A stretch of DNA of 64,000 nucleotides from Phenylobacterium immobile (ATCC 35973) (GCF_001375595.1 NZ_CVJQ01000001.1:2815816-2879815); one strand, 5' to 3'; shown: positions 1 through 8,842, counted from the first letter of the stretch. Notes: generated by a model not told the origin, from the sequence alone. Made by a program: numbers and translations.

Positions 1-538
1 CGGCCATGATGACGATGTCGGGCTTCGGCGCGCCGGCGATCTCCACGACGTGGCGGCCGGCTTTCAGCGGGAAATCAACCATCTTGCGGACCGTGCCGCA
101 GGGCGGGCCGTGGGCATGGGCGGCGGCCTCGATCAGCAGGCCGTTCTCGACCACATCGACCCACGCAGGCTCGCTGAGCGAAAGCCGGTAGGTTCCGGCG
201 ACGGGGACGTTCAGTTCGAAGAGCCCGGCGTAGGTCTCGCCGGCCGGGGTCTTCTGCGGCGCGACCGGGAAGACCACCTCGGCGCCGCTGGTCAGCCGCG
301 CCTTGGCCGACTGGCCGAGGCCCAGCATGGCCGCGCTGGCCCCGCCGTCCTCGGTGGCGGCGGTGAGTTCGACCCGGCGACTCCAGCCGGCCGGCGCGGC
401 GACATCCACAGCTGCGCAGGCCGGCGCCCCATGCGCGGCATGATCTTGCGCGCGATGCTCCTGAGCCAGGGCGGGGCCGACGAGCGCGAGGGCCGCAATC
501 ACAGGCAGACAGAGGCGCAGCATGGGAAAATCCTTCAT
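1..538 (-). CDS. Secreted protein of unknown function (partial, C-terminus beyond window)
   Basis: The reading frame is open from an ATG at 538 to the left edge with no stop, so the C-terminus is missing. The start MKDFPMLRLCL is followed by a hydrophobic stretch ending in GPALAQ, a typical signal peptide, so the product is probably periplasmic. The mature part begins with a His-rich segment (EHRAQDHAAHG) and contains two short beta-rich repeats around TYAGLFELNVP and TYRLSLSEPAWV. I recognise no catalytic motif. Its ATG overlaps the stop of the DUF1491 gene by 4 bp, so the two are probably co-transcribed. Family assignment is open. Confidence 0.75.
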   Translation of the reverse strand, partial: MKDFPMLRLCLPVIAALALVGPALAQEHRAQDHAAHGAPACAAVDVAAPAGWSRRVELTAATEDGGASAAMLGLGQSAKARLTSGAEVVFPVAPQKTPAGETYAGLFELNVPVAGTYRLSLSEPAWVDVVENGLLIEAAAHAHGPPCGTVRKMVDFPLKAGRHVVEIAGAPKPDIVIMA

Positions 539-870
539 GACGTCTGCTCAACGGGTTCGGTAAGGAAGTGACGGCCCTGGCGGTCGTCGATCTCGACCAC
601 CCAAAGGTCAGGGTCGCGGCTAACGGCTCGGGCGATATAGTCGTCGAGCTCACGTTCCTGGTCCGACGCGTGGGGCTGCATCCAGAACCGCTCGCCGTCC
701 ATGCGGGTCGCCTCCGCATAGAGGGTGGCGGTGCCCCGCGGCCGGTTCAGCACCTTGACCAGCACCGAGCCGGCGTTGGCGTCTCCCTTGCGCTCCACCA
801 TCGCGAACGCGCCGGAAACTTCGGCGCGACGGATGAGGGCGCCGACCCAGATGTCGGTGGAGAGCAACAT
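535..870 (-). CDS. DUF1491 family protein
   Basis: This is a 111-residue protein matching the DUF1491 pattern: a start of the type LLSTDIWVGALIRRAE, a middle KGDANAGSVLVKV, and the ATRMDGERFWMQP block. The family is small, conserved in Alphaproteobacteria and of unknown biochemical role. No signal peptide or membrane segment is visible, so it is probably cytosolic. Its stop overlaps the start of the downstream secreted-protein gene (ATGA), which indicates translational coupling. It diverges from sufE, whose ATG lies about 75 bp away, so the two probably share a promoter region. Confidence 0.85.
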   Translation of the reverse strand: MLLSTDIWVGALIRRAEVSGAFAMVERKGDANAGSVLVKVLNRPRGTATLYAEATRMDGERFWMQPHASDQERELDDYIARAVSRDPDLWVVEIDDRQGRHFLTEPVEQTS

Positions 871-945
871 GGCGCGAACCTACGCGCCCAGCGCCCGGCG
901 CGTAACCCCTGGACCGGAGATGGCCCCTCCCCTAAGTGCGCCTGC

Positions 946-1365
946 ATGAGCACGATCAACGAGGCCCTGGACGAGGTTGCGTCCGAATTCGACCTCCTCG
1001 GGGACTGGGAGGCGCAGTACGGCTATGTGATCGACCTTGGCCGGACGCTGGCGCCGCTGAGCGACGCCGAGCGGATCGACGCCAACAAGGTGCGTGGCTG
1101 CGCGAGCCAGGTGTGGCTGGTCACTGAGCCCCAAGCCGACGGGACCGTCGTGTTTCGTGGCGATTCCGACGCTCACATCGTCCGCGGGCTGGTGGCCGTG
1201 GTGCTGCGGCTACTGTCGGGGCGGACACCGGCGGAGATCCTGGCCTTCGACATCAAGGCCGCCTTCGAGCGCTTAGGCTTCTCGCAATCGCTGTCGTCGC
1301 AGCGGACCAACGGTCTGGCCTCGATGGTCGCCCGCATCCGTCGCGACGCGGAGGCCCTGGCCTAG
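946..1365 (+). CDS. sufE: Cysteine desulfuration protein SufE
   Basis: This 139-residue protein accepts persulfide sulfur from the cysteine desulfurase SufS and passes it to the SufBCD Fe-S assembly scaffold in the cytosol. It matches SufE over its whole length: the start MSTINEALDEVASEFDLL, the active-site loop VRGCASQVWL with the sulfur-accepting Cys at about residue 52, then the helical RGLVAVVLRLLSGRTP segment and the SLSSQRTNGLASM C-terminal motif. The frame is open further upstream, but homology begins at the ATG at 946. No other suf genes are nearby, so it stands alone here. Confidence 0.93.
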   Translation: MSTINEALDEVASEFDLLGDWEAQYGYVIDLGRTLAPLSDAERIDANKVRGCASQVWLVTEPQADGTVVFRGDSDAHIVRGLVAVVLRLLSGRTPAEILAFDIKAAFERLGFSQSLSSQRTNGLASMVARIRRDAEALA

Positions 1366-1416
1366 ACGCCAAAAGGCAGCGGGTCGCCCCGCCGCCTTCA
1401 GCCGACCGAATCGGTC

Positions 1417-1839
1417 TTATTTGCGAGCTTTGCGCGGCGCCTGACGGCCGCCTTGGCCGAGACCCATCTGTTTGGCCAGGTCTGAGCGGGCCTTGGCGTA
1501 GTTCGGGGCGACCATCGGATAGTCCTTCGGCAGGCCCCACTTGGCCCGATATTCCTCGGGGCTCATGTTGTACTTGGTGCGCAGGTGGCGCTTCAGCGAC
1601 TTGAACTTTCGGCCGTCCTCCAGGCAGACCAAATGGTCGGCGGTGATGGAGCGACGCACCGGCACCGCCGGTTCCTTAGGCGCGACTTCTGCGGTTTCGA
1701 CACCGGCGGAGACACTCGCCAGGGCGCGATGCACGCTTTGGATCAGGTTGGGCAGGTCCGCAGCCGCGACGGTATTGTTGCCAACATATGCGGAGACAAT
1801 ATCCGCCGTCATCTCGATGACGTCTGACTTATCATCCAT
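1417..1839 (-). CDS. mucR: MucR/Ros family zinc-finger transcriptional regulator
   Basis: This 140-residue protein is of the Ros/MucR family, which binds AT-rich DNA and in Alphaproteobacteria acts as a nucleoid-associated-like repressor of envelope, motility and cell-cycle genes. The N-terminal part ([17 protein letters not shown]) is the oligomerisation region. The zinc-finger part has [25 protein letters not shown], with one Cys and a downstream His pair, followed by [21 protein letters not shown], the family signature. The basic tail ends in RKARK. The 214-bp upstream region contains AT-richer stretches, compatible with autoregulation known for the family. Confidence 0.92.
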   Translation of the reverse strand: MDDKSDVIEMTADIVSAYVGNNTVAAADLPNLIQSVHRALASVSAGVETAEVAPKEPAVPVRRSITADHLVCLEDGRKFKSLKRHLRTKYNMSPEEYRAKWGLPKDYPMVAPNYAKARSDLAKQMGLGQGGRQAPRKARK

Positions 1840-2053
1840 GCGCTCAATTCCACCAAATGCCCGCGACGCACGCGGAGAAAGAAATCTAGACTGTTACAGG
1901 CTCATTATATGGAAGACCCTGGCCACACAAGCAGCCATCGCCTGCAGCAAATTGTTCGCAACAAGCAAGAAGAGAAAGCAAAGTCCGCAGCGGGCGGAGC
2001 TCAAAACCAGCGCAAGCCGAACTGCAAACTTGCCGTGGCCGGCGCCTTGCAGA

Positions 2054-2881
2054 TCACCAGTCGGCGACAGCTTCCTCGGCCGAGGCGGCCTTAGCGCCGG
2101 CGAACACGGTGTCGCTGGCGATGATCGTCACCGGCGCGGCCGGGTCGTCGATTAGATTGAGCGTCTCACGGATATACTTGGCGTGGGTGACGATGCCGAT
2201 CTCCAGGCGCTCGCTGTTCAGCTCGACCTGCTGGGTCAGAAGGCCGGCGATGAACTCCGACGCCGCGCCGCTAGCGCCGTTACGGCGGCGTGCGGTGTCG
2301 TTCATATAGACCGGGCCGCCAGAGTTGCCCGGGAAGACCGAGAAATCGAGCAGGAAGGTCGGGAAGGCCTTGGCCGGCGCCACCGGAAAGGAGGCGACGC
2401 GGCCGGCGCGCAGGATCGGGAAGCCCGCCTGGTTGGCGGCCAGGCCGCGCGGGAAGCCCAGCGCCATCATCTCGTCGCCGGCGGCGACATGGTGGCTGGT
2501 GAAGGTGTCGTCGCCCGCCAAGTAGTCCTTCGGGATCGCCGCCTTGGCGAATTCCGGCGGCGCCTGGACGCTGAGGGCGGCGACGTCGCGTTGCGGGTGG
2601 CGGGTCCACAGCTGATGGCCGCGGGCGTCGCGGATCGTCAATGAGGTGGGGGTGTAGCTCCAGGTGCCGTCGGGGTTTTCGACGCGGTAACCGATGCGGG
2701 CCACCTGTCCCGGCATCTTGTCGAGGACGTGGCTGGCGGTGACCAGCACGGTGCGCGGCGTACCGTCCGGCGCGGGGTCAGAAATCAGGAATCCCGTACC
2801 CACAGTACGCGTCCCGTCGCCGAGCGGCTGCTCCAGCTGGACGGTCACGTGAATCAGTTCGACGGAAAGGTCGAAGACCAT
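2054..2881 (-). CDS. Trypsin-like serine protease (S1-type)
   Basis: This 275-residue protein has the chymotrypsin-fold catalytic triad in order: His in VLVTASHVLDK (about residue 50), Asp in QRDVAALSV (about residue 99) and Ser in FPGNSGGPVYM (about residue 190). No convincing signal peptide is present at the annotated start (MVFDLSVELIHVTVQLEQP), so it may be cytosolic, or its true export signal may be missing. The C-terminal 60 residues are not part of the standard protease fold and have no recognised domain. It is divergently transcribed from the S9 peptidase gene, with about 200 bp between them. Confidence 0.85.
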   Translation of the reverse strand: MVFDLSVELIHVTVQLEQPLGDGTRTVGTGFLISDPAPDGTPRTVLVTASHVLDKMPGQVARIGYRVENPDGTWSYTPTSLTIRDARGHQLWTRHPQRDVAALSVQAPPEFAKAAIPKDYLAGDDTFTSHHVAAGDEMMALGFPRGLAANQAGFPILRAGRVASFPVAPAKAFPTFLLDFSVFPGNSGGPVYMNDTARRRNGASGAASEFIAGLLTQQVELNSERLEIGIVTHAKYIRETLNLIDDPAAPVTIIASDTVFAGAKAASAEEAVADW

Positions 2882-3082
2882 GTCACGCCCCCAAACCCGA
2901 ACTCAAAAACGAAAAACCACAACACCCTTCGCGTCTTAAGCGCGATCTCGATGTCCTTTCTCAAACCAGAGTCAGGCCGCGGCGCCAAGTGGCGGGGTGT
3001 TCACAATCGTGCGCCCATTCGACGCTTGACCATAAATGCGGCGACGCTTGAGCCCGCGTCGGGGGCGGGCCATGACTTGGGA

Positions 3083-5182
3083 ATGAGCATTCCCCTCGCC
3101 CCCGTGGCCCCGAAGCGCCCGCAGACGATCCACCAGCTGGGTCGCACACGAGTGGATGACTACGCCTGGCTGAAGGATGCCGCGTGGCGCGACGTGCTGC
3201 GCGATCCCTCGAAGCTGGACCTGGCCATCCGCGCCCACCTCGAGGCTGAGAACGCCTACACGCAGGCCCTGCTGGCGCAGACCGAGACCCTGCAGGCGCA
3301 GCTGTTCGCCGAGATGAAGGGCCGGATCAAGGAAGATGACTCCTCCGTCCCCGCGTCGGACGGACCCTTCGAATACTACGCCCGCTTCGAGACTGGCGCT
3401 CAACACCCGATCCATGCGCGTCGCCCGCGCGGCGGCGGGCCAGAGCAGATCCTGCTGGATGAAGAGGCCCTGGCGTCAGGCAAGGCCTTCTTCCAGGTGG
3501 GCGCGGCGGGACATTCGCCGGACCACCGCCTCTACGCGTGGGCGAGCGACGAACAGGGCTCGGAGTATTTCACGATCCAGGTGAAGCGGCTGAACGACGG
3601 CGCGTCCGTCGGCGGCGCGGTGGAGAGCTCGGCCGGGGACTTCGCCTTTTCCGCGGACAGCGCCTGGCTGTTCTGGATCTGGCGCGATGAGAACGCGCGG
3701 CCCGCCAAAGTCTTCCGCCGGCCGCTGGGGGCCGATACGCCCGGCTTCGGCGAAGACGTGCTGGTCTATGAAGAGGCCGACGACGGCATGTTCCTGGGCG
3801 TCGGCCGCACCGCCGACGACCAGTGGATGCTGATCCATGTCGGTAATCAGGAGACCACTGAGGTGCTGGTTATTCCGCAGGCGACGCCGGATGCGGCGCC
3901 GGTGGTCGCCGCGCCGCGCCAGAAGGGGGTGAAGTACGATCTGGACCATTGGACCGATCGCTGGGTCATACGGACCAACGCGGGCGACGCCGTCGACTTC
4001 AAGCTGATGACCTCGCAGGCGGACATTCCCGTCCAGGCGACCTGGCGCGAATGGATCGCCCACCAGCCTGGCCGATACATCACCGGCTTCGCCGCCTATG
4101 CCGGCCATCTGGTGCGCGCCGAACGGACCGACGCCCTGGACCGCCTGGTCGTCACGGCGCGCGATGGATCCGAGCACATCGTCAGCTTCGACGAAGAGGC
4201 CTATGCGCTGAGTCTTGAGGGCGCGCTGGAATACGACACGACGGTTGTGCGCTTCGTCTACCAGTCCCCGACGACGCCCAGGCAGTGGTTCGACTATGAT
4301 CTGGCGAGCCGGGCGCGGACCCTTCGCAAGACCCAGGAAATCCCATCGGGGCATGATCCGGACCGTTACGTGGCGCGTCGCTTGCAAGCGACGGCGGCCG
4401 ACGGGGAGACCGTGCCGATCACCGTGCTGATGCTGAAGGACACGCCGCTCGACGGCTCGGCGCCGCTGATGGTCTATGGCTACGGCGCCTATGGCCACGC
4501 CATGGAGCCGAGCTTCTCGATCCGGAACCTGAGCCTGGTGGATCGGGGGTGGATCTGGGCGGTGGCTCATATCCGCGGCGGCTCGGACAAGGGCTGGGGC
4601 TGGTTCCTCGGCGGCCGGCGCGAGACCAAGCCCAACACCTTCACGGATTTCATCGCTTGCGCCGAGCATCTGTGCGCGGAAGGCTATGGAACCCCCGGAC
4701 GGGTGGCGGCCTACGGCGGCTCGGCGGGCGGGATGCTGATGGGTGCGGTCGCCAATCTGCGGCCCGACCTCTGGGGCGCGGTGATCGCCGCCGTGCCCTT
4801 CGTCGATGTCCTGTCGACCATGAGCGACGCCGACTTGCCGCTGACGCCGCCGGAATGGCCTGAGTGGGGCAATCCCATCGAGGATCCTGCGGCCTACGAC
4901 CTGATCGCCAGCTACAGCCCCTATGACCAGGTGGCGGCCAAGCCCTATCCGCCGATCCTGGCGACCGGCGGGCTGTCCGACCCGCGCGTCACCTATTGGG
5001 AGCCGGCCAAGTGGATCGCCCGGTTGCGGGCTGAAACGACGAGCGCGGCGCCGGTGATGCTGAAGCTGAACATGGACGCCGGCCACGGCGGCGCGTCAGG
5101 GCGGTTCGACTTCCTGAAGGAGATCGCCCTCGACTACGCCTTCGCCATCTGGGCGTTGGAGCGGGGATGGACCAAAGCGTGA
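3083..5182 (+). CDS. S9 family prolyl oligopeptidase / oligopeptidase B-like
   Basis: This protein of about 699 residues cleaves short peptides after Pro or basic residues. The N-terminal half is a seven-bladed propeller beginning at VDDYAWLKDAAW. The C-terminal alpha/beta-hydrolase domain has the nucleophile elbow YGGSAGGMLMG, the Asp in GLSDPRVTYWEPAKW and the His in DAGHGGASGR. The domain order and length match oligopeptidase B. The ATG at 3083 is chosen because similarity starts at PKRPQTIHQLGRTRVDDYAW; the open frame upstream looks non-coding. No signal peptide is visible. Its last 16 bp overlap the acetyltransferase gene, suggesting a two-gene operon. Confidence 0.9.
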   Translation: MSIPLAPVAPKRPQTIHQLGRTRVDDYAWLKDAAWRDVLRDPSKLDLAIRAHLEAENAYTQALLAQTETLQAQLFAEMKGRIKEDDSSVPASDGPFEYYARFETGAQHPIHARRPRGGGPEQILLDEEALASGKAFFQVGAAGHSPDHRLYAWASDEQGSEYFTIQVKRLNDGASVGGAVESSAGDFAFSADSAWLFWIWRDENARPAKVFRRPLGADTPGFGEDVLVYEEADDGMFLGVGRTADDQWMLIHVGNQETTEVLVIPQATPDAAPVVAAPRQKGVKYDLDHWTDRWVIRTNAGDAVDFKLMTSQADIPVQATWREWIAHQPGRYITGFAAYAGHLVRAERTDALDRLVVTARDGSEHIVSFDEEAYALSLEGALEYDTTVVRFVYQSPTTPRQWFDYDLASRARTLRKTQEIPSGHDPDRYVARRLQATAADGETVPITVLMLKDTPLDGSAPLMVYGYGAYGHAMEPSFSIRNLSLVDRGWIWAVAHIRGGSDKGWGWFLGGRRETKPNTFTDFIACAEHLCAEGYGTPGRVAAYGGSAGGMLMGAVANLRPDLWGAVIAAVPFVDVLSTMSDADLPLTPPEWPEWGNPIEDPAAYDLIASYSPYDQVAAKPYPPILATGGLSDPRVTYWEPAKWIARLRAETTSAAPVMLKLNMDAGHGGASGRFDFLKEIALDYAFAIWALERGWTKA

Positions 5183-5718
5183 TCGTGCGGACGTCAACGC
5201 CTGCGGACGCCGACGCTATGGCGGCCATCTATGGCTGGCATGCGGTCCATGGGTTCGGCACCTTCGAAGAGGCCGCGCCAACCACAGCCGATATGGCGGC
5301 GCGGCGCGCGGCGATCGTCGCCAAGGGCCTGCCCCACTTCATTGCGGAAGATGACGGCGGTGTTCTCGGATTCGCCTACGCAGGACCGTTTCGCCCGCGC
5401 GCGGCCTACCGCTACACCGTGGAGGACAGTGTCTATGTGGCCCCGGACGCCGTCGGCCGCGGCGTCGGCCGGCTGCTTCTGGCGCAGGTGCTGAGGGCCT
5501 GCGAGAACCTGGGCGTACGTCAAGTGATGGCGGTGATCGGCGACAGCGGCAACGCCGCCTCGATCGGCCTGCATCGCTCCCTCGGGTTCGAGCCCGCCGG
5601 CGTCGGCCGCAACCTCGGCTTCAAGCACGGCCGATGGGTCGACATCGTCTGGATGCAGAAGGCGCTCAACGGCGGGGCGGAAACAGCGCCACAGGGACCG
5701 GGCGTGGATCTGAGCTGA
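5167..5718 (+). CDS. GNAT family N-acetyltransferase (phosphinothricin acetyltransferase-like)
   Basis: This 183-residue protein is of the Pat/Bar-like GNAT subgroup, which transfers acetyl from acetyl-CoA to an amino group of a small molecule. The start VIVRTSTPADADAMAAIYGWH, the FAYAGPFRPRAAYRYTVEDSVYV core strand and the acetyl-CoA loop GRGVGRLLL are the family signatures, followed by MAVIGDSGNAASIGLH. The substrate cannot be read from the sequence; some relatives detoxify phosphinothricin or methionine sulfone. The gene starts inside the end of the S9 peptidase gene, so it is probably translated from the same transcript. Confidence 0.88.
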   Translation: MDQSVIVRTSTPADADAMAAIYGWHAVHGFGTFEEAAPTTADMAARRAAIVAKGLPHFIAEDDGGVLGFAYAGPFRPRAAYRYTVEDSVYVAPDAVGRGVGRLLLAQVLRACENLGVRQVMAVIGDSGNAASIGLHRSLGFEPAGVGRNLGFKHGRWVDIVWMQKALNGGAETAPQGPGVDLS

Positions 5719-5722
5719 TACG

Positions 5723-5751
5723 AAAAAGGCGGGCGCCCTGCGGCGCCCGCC
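5723..5751 (-). terminator. Rho-independent terminator between convergent genes
   Basis: A perfect 10-bp GC-rich stem (GGCGGGCGCC) with a 4-nt loop spans 5728-5751. The five A residues at 5723-5727 become a U-run on the minus strand, so it best terminates the outer-membrane protein gene. It may also stop the plus-strand acetyltransferase transcript, which lacks a good T-run after the stem. Confidence 0.8.
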
Positions 5752-5777
5752 CTTCCGTTACGCTTGTACTAAACGAA

Positions 5778-6317
5778 TTAGAACTTACGGACGTAGGACA
5801 CGGCCCACACGTCGGCCTTGCCGCCGCCGTTGTTGAAGTCGTGGCGGGTGTAGTCGCCACGGATGCCGTTGACGCCGTCGAAGGCGTACTGGGCGCCGAC
5901 GCCGTAGTTCCAGGACTCTTCGCTGTCGCTGACGCTGATCGCGCCGCTCTTGGCGCCGACCTTCGACGTGCCGTAGCCGACGCGGGCCAGCAGGTCGACG
6001 TTCGGCGCGACCGGCAGGAAGCCGACGCCATAACCGGCGAAGCTGTGCTTCAGCTTCGTCTTGACGGTGGTCGCGCCGACCGTCGTGCGGTCACCGTCGA
6101 CGCCGAAGGCGGCTTCGGCTTCAACGCCGAAATAGGGGTGGACGCGCGCGCCCAGGCGGCCGGCGATTGCGCCGAAGTTGGCGTCGCTGCCACCGTCGAC
6201 GAAGGCATAGCCCAGGTTACCGTACAGGCTGGGCTGAGAGATGCTCTGGGCGGCGGCGGGGACGGCGCAAAGCGCAACGAGAGAACCGGCGACGGCGGCG
6301 AGCATGGAGGTCTTCAT
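5778..6317 (-). CDS. Outer-membrane beta-barrel protein (OmpA-like porin family)
   Basis: This 179-residue protein has a clear signal peptide (MKTSMLAAVAGSLVALCAVPAAAQ). The mature part has alternating hydrophobic strands typical of a small eight-stranded barrel: SLYGNLGYAFVDGG, YFGVEAEAAFGVDG, AGYGVGFLPVAPNVDLLARVGYG, SWNYGVGAQYAFDG. It ends in AVSYVRKF, a terminal aromatic as recognised by the BAM complex. The family includes Opa/OmpA-like barrels of unknown ligand. An inverted repeat (6338-6353, arms GCTGCA) sits in the leader about 21 nt upstream of the ATG and might affect expression. Confidence 0.88.
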   Translation of the reverse strand: MKTSMLAAVAGSLVALCAVPAAAQSISQPSLYGNLGYAFVDGGSDANFGAIAGRLGARVHPYFGVEAEAAFGVDGDRTTVGATTVKTKLKHSFAGYGVGFLPVAPNVDLLARVGYGTSKVGAKSGAISVSDSEESWNYGVGAQYAFDGVNGIRGDYTRHDFNNGGGKADVWAVSYVRKF

Positions 6318-6709
6318 GAATTTATCCCACTAACTGTGCTGCAGTTGTGCAGCGCGGCGTAAATGCGCCCACCGCTTAGGCATCTCAATAGCTGTAGCGC
6401 CGCAAAGACACGTACTGTGGCGATTTTGCCGCGGCGGCCGCGGGCAGCCCGAGAGCGCGGCAGAATGCGGTGGACGGTCAAATCGAAAATCGTCCTGGCA
6501 AGGACGTTTTCCGGCCACCGTGTCTTGAATCTTAACCCTAAGGCGACAGCGGGGGCTCATGCCAGCCTTCGTCACCGGCTAGTTCTGGTGATCCATCATC
6601 ACATGGCGGCGGTACGGAACGTGGCCGCGCGCTGGCCGAGAGGGTCGATATTCAGGGTCAACGCGTCCGTCGCGAGGCCATCAAGGCGGCCGGATCTAGC
6701 GTGAGGAAG
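6318..6709. other. Intergenic stretch between OMP gene and tRNA-Gln
   Basis: I see no convincing gene in these 390 bp. The left part should hold the promoter of the minus-strand OMP gene, including the small inverted repeat at 6338-6353. Short open frames exist on both strands, but they lack ribosome-binding sites and recognisable protein character. Confidence 0.5.
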
Positions 6710-6783
6710 TGGCTGGGGAACTAGGACTCGAACCTAGAATGACGGTACCAAAAACCGCAGTGTTACCATTACACCATTCCCCA
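6710..6783 (-). tRNA. tRNA-Gln (anticodon TTG)
   Basis: The minus strand folds as a complete cloverleaf of 74 nt. The acceptor arm TGGGGAA pairs with TTCCCCA, the anticodon loop TTTTGGT carries TTG (reading CAA), the T arm has GGTTCGAGTCC, and the CCA end is encoded. It faces tRNA-Pro across about 120 bp. Confidence 0.95.
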
Positions 6784-6905
6784 GCAGGAACGGCGGCGGC
6801 GAGCCGCGCGAGGGCGCTCAGATAGCCCAGACAATATCGCGATGCAACGCCTGCTTGGCCGCCTTGCAGGGGGCAATTCGCTCATCTATAAGCCGCCCTC
6901 CAAGT

Positions 6906-6982
6906 CGGAGTGTGGCTCAGTCTGGTAGAGCACCGCGTTCGGGACGCGGGGGTCGCAGGTTCGAATCCTGCCACTCCGACCA
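6906..6982 (+). tRNA. tRNA-Pro (anticodon CGG)
   Basis: This is a 77-nt cloverleaf with acceptor CGGAGTG pairing with CACTCCG, anticodon loop TTCGGGA (anticodon CGG, reading CCG), T arm GGTTCGAATCC and an encoded CCA. The accessory island begins just downstream. Neither recombinase in the island is a tyrosine integrase, and I found no copy of the tRNA 3' end at the far side of the island. Confidence 0.95.
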
Positions 6983-6989
6983 TTCATTT

Positions 6990-7012
6990 CCCCGCTAACG
7001 CGGGGTGATTTT
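6990..7012 (+). terminator. Terminator of tRNA-Pro
   Basis: A perfect 6-bp stem CCCCGC/GCGGGG with loop TAAC lies 8 nt after the tRNA and is followed by TGATTTT. Confidence 0.8.
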
Positions 7013-7037
7013 CCCGCGCCAAATTAGCCCCGAGAAG

Positions 7038-7086
7038 TCCGCCGGTTAGGCGGATGCAGGCCCGCCTGCCTGGCTCTCCGAGAGCC
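7038..7086. repeat. Cluster of three consecutive small hairpins
   Basis: Three perfect stem-loops follow each other: TCCGCC/GGCGGA (7038-7054, loop 5), GCAGGC/GCCTGC (7056-7069, loop 2) and GGCTCT/AGAGCC (7072-7086, loop 3). They lie between the tRNA-Pro terminator and the recombinase gene, at the left edge of the island. Nothing else is recognisable in 7013-7258. They may be part of a recombination site, a remnant RNA structure, or chance in GC-rich DNA. Confidence 0.45.
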
Positions 7087-7258
7087 GCCAATCCGCCCTC
7101 ATAGGCCCATTTCCCCCGCCACTCTCTGGGGCCATTCCAGAAGTGTGACTTTCGCCTTCTGCCCCTGAGAACAGGGGAAATAACAGGGGCAGCCCGAACG
7201 GCGGCGACCGCCGGCGGACGCCGACGGTCGTGATCGCATCTACAAAGTGTGGGAGGCG

Positions 7259-8842
7259 TCAGCCGATCGCGGCGAAGCGCCGACGCTGCTCGGACCAGTC
7301 CAGCGGTAGAGGCTGCGCGGTCAGAGCGGCCAGGGAGACGGATCGAGGTTGGGCGCCCAGCAAGACCGCTTCGGTGAGATCAGGCGCGAGATAAGCCAGG
7401 GGCAGCAGCCGAGCTGTATAATTGTGACAAAGGCCATTTTGGCGGGCGAGTTCTTTCACCGAACCCACCTCACCGCTCTCCAGCTGAGCCGCCCAGACCC
7501 GGGCGAGCGCCATCGCCCGGACGAGCGCGCGATCTACCTGGGCCGCAGGAGCGGCTGCGCTGTCGGCGGCCTCCAGGATCAACGCGCCCTGGCGCCGACG
7601 CATGTGGAAGGCCAATCGGATGCTGCAAACGCCATCCTCCAGGCGCGTAACGTCAGCCGCATCGAGCAGCTCCGGCGAGATCGCCGCCTCGGCGACATGC
7701 ACGACGATCTGGTCCTGGCTCAGCGTGACCCGTCGAAGCGCAGACGTCACCCGCTCGACATCCTCGGGACCAGGGCGCCACGCCGGGGAGAACATCGGGA
7801 CAAGGCGCTCGCCGAGGAACCGTTCCAGCGTGCCAGCCGAGATCCGATGCAGGCTGCCGGCCTCGCCCTTGCCGGTTAGCTTGGCCCGGGAGAGATAGTA
7901 GCGGTAGCGGGTCATCCCGCGCTTGGTGTGGACCGCGACCATGGGATTGTTGCGATCGTCGAAGACCAGGCCCTCAAGCCTTGCCCCCTCCCCGCGCATC
8001 TCCGTCTTGGGCTGACTGGCGTTGCCTTCTGCGAGCTTGGCCTGCACCGCGTCCCAGAGTTCCTGATCGACAATCGCCGGGTGGGTGTCGTCGTAGCGCT
8101 TGTCCTTGTGGCGGGTGATGCCGCGGTAGGCCGGATTGGTAAGAAGGTAGTAGATCGCCCCACGAGTCATGGTGCCGCCGCCGACCATGTCCCCTGCTTT
8201 GTTGATCCAACGCTTCCCCTGCACACCCTCACGCTCCAAGGCGTGCAGCGAGCCAAGCGCGAGGTAGCGCTCGAAGATACGTCGAGCGCCAGGCGCTTCA
8301 TCCGCGTTGAGCGCCAACCGCCCTTCGACAATATCGTAGCCGAGCGGCGGTCGTCCGCCCATCCGCAAGCCCTTGGCCTTGGAGGCGGCAACCTTGTCGC
8401 GGATGCGCTCGCCGGTCACCTCGCGCTCGAACTGGGCGAATGAGAGCAGCACGTTCAGCGTCAGCCGGCCCATGCTGGAGGTCGTGTTGAAGGCCTGGGT
8501 GACGGACACGAACGACACGCCCTTAGCGTCGAACAGCTCGACGATCTTCGCGAAATCGGCAAGCGACCGGGTCAGCCGGTCGACCTTGTAGACCACGACG
8601 ATGTCCACCAGGCCTTTAGCGATGTCGGTCATCAGCTGTTTCAACCCTGGCCGCTCCATGGAGCCGCCCGAGTAGCCGCCGTCGTCGTAGGCTGTCTTGA
8701 TCGCCGTCCAGCCCTCCCCGGTCTGGGAGAGCACATAGGCCTCGCAGGCCTCCCGCTGCGCGTGCAGGCTGTTGAAATTCTGCTCCAGCCCCTCCTCGGA
8801 GGACTTTCGGGTGTAGATCGCGCAGCGCAGACGCGGGCTCAT
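7259..8842 (-). CDS. Large serine recombinase (resolvase/invertase family)
   Basis: This protein of about 527 residues cuts and rejoins DNA through a serine-linked intermediate. The N-terminal resolvase domain has RCAIYTRKSSEEG with the catalytic Ser, then LHAQREACEAYV and the Arg-rich VVYKVDRLTRSLADF motif. The recombinase domain follows (RPPLGYDIV through the ITRHKDKRYDDTHPAIVD block). The C-terminus has an extended helical region with QNGLCHNYTARLLPLAYLAPDL, a HTH-like segment. The ATG at 8842 is used because similarity begins at MSPRLRCAIYTRKS. It overlaps the DUF2924 stop by 4 bp, so it is the last gene of a coupled operon. Confidence 0.92.
   Translation of the reverse strand: MSPRLRCAIYTRKSSEEGLEQNFNSLHAQREACEAYVLSQTGEGWTAIKTAYDDGGYSGGSMERPGLKQLMTDIAKGLVDIVVVYKVDRLTRSLADFAKIVELFDAKGVSFVSVTQAFNTTSSMGRLTLNVLLSFAQFEREVTGERIRDKVAASKAKGLRMGGRPPLGYDIVEGRLALNADEAPGARRIFERYLALGSLHALEREGVQGKRWINKAGDMVGGGTMTRGAIYYLLTNPAYRGITRHKDKRYDDTHPAIVDQELWDAVQAKLAEGNASQPKTEMRGEGARLEGLVFDDRNNPMVAVHTKRGMTRYRYYLSRAKLTGKGEAGSLHRISAGTLERFLGERLVPMFSPAWRPGPEDVERVTSALRRVTLSQDQIVVHVAEAAISPELLDAADVTRLEDGVCSIRLAFHMRRRQGALILEAADSAAAPAAQVDRALVRAMALARVWAAQLESGEVGSVKELARQNGLCHNYTARLLPLAYLAPDLTEAVLLGAQPRSVSLAALTAQPLPLDWSEQRRRFAAIG

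Noticed and set aside
568..945. N-terminal extension of sufE
   Set aside because: The open frame upstream of 946 is antisense to the DUF1491 gene and has no SufE similarity.
3476..5086. Long minus-strand open frame opposite the S9 peptidase
   Set aside because: It is a shadow of the high-GC peptidase gene, with His/Arg/Ala-rich composition and no recognisable domain.
6330..6704. Short open frames between the OMP gene and tRNA-Gln
   Set aside because: They have no ribosome-binding site, no motif and shadow-like composition.
6906..6982. Island attachment in tRNA-Pro
   Set aside because: No duplicate of the tRNA 3' end was found at the right edge and no tyrosine integrase is present.
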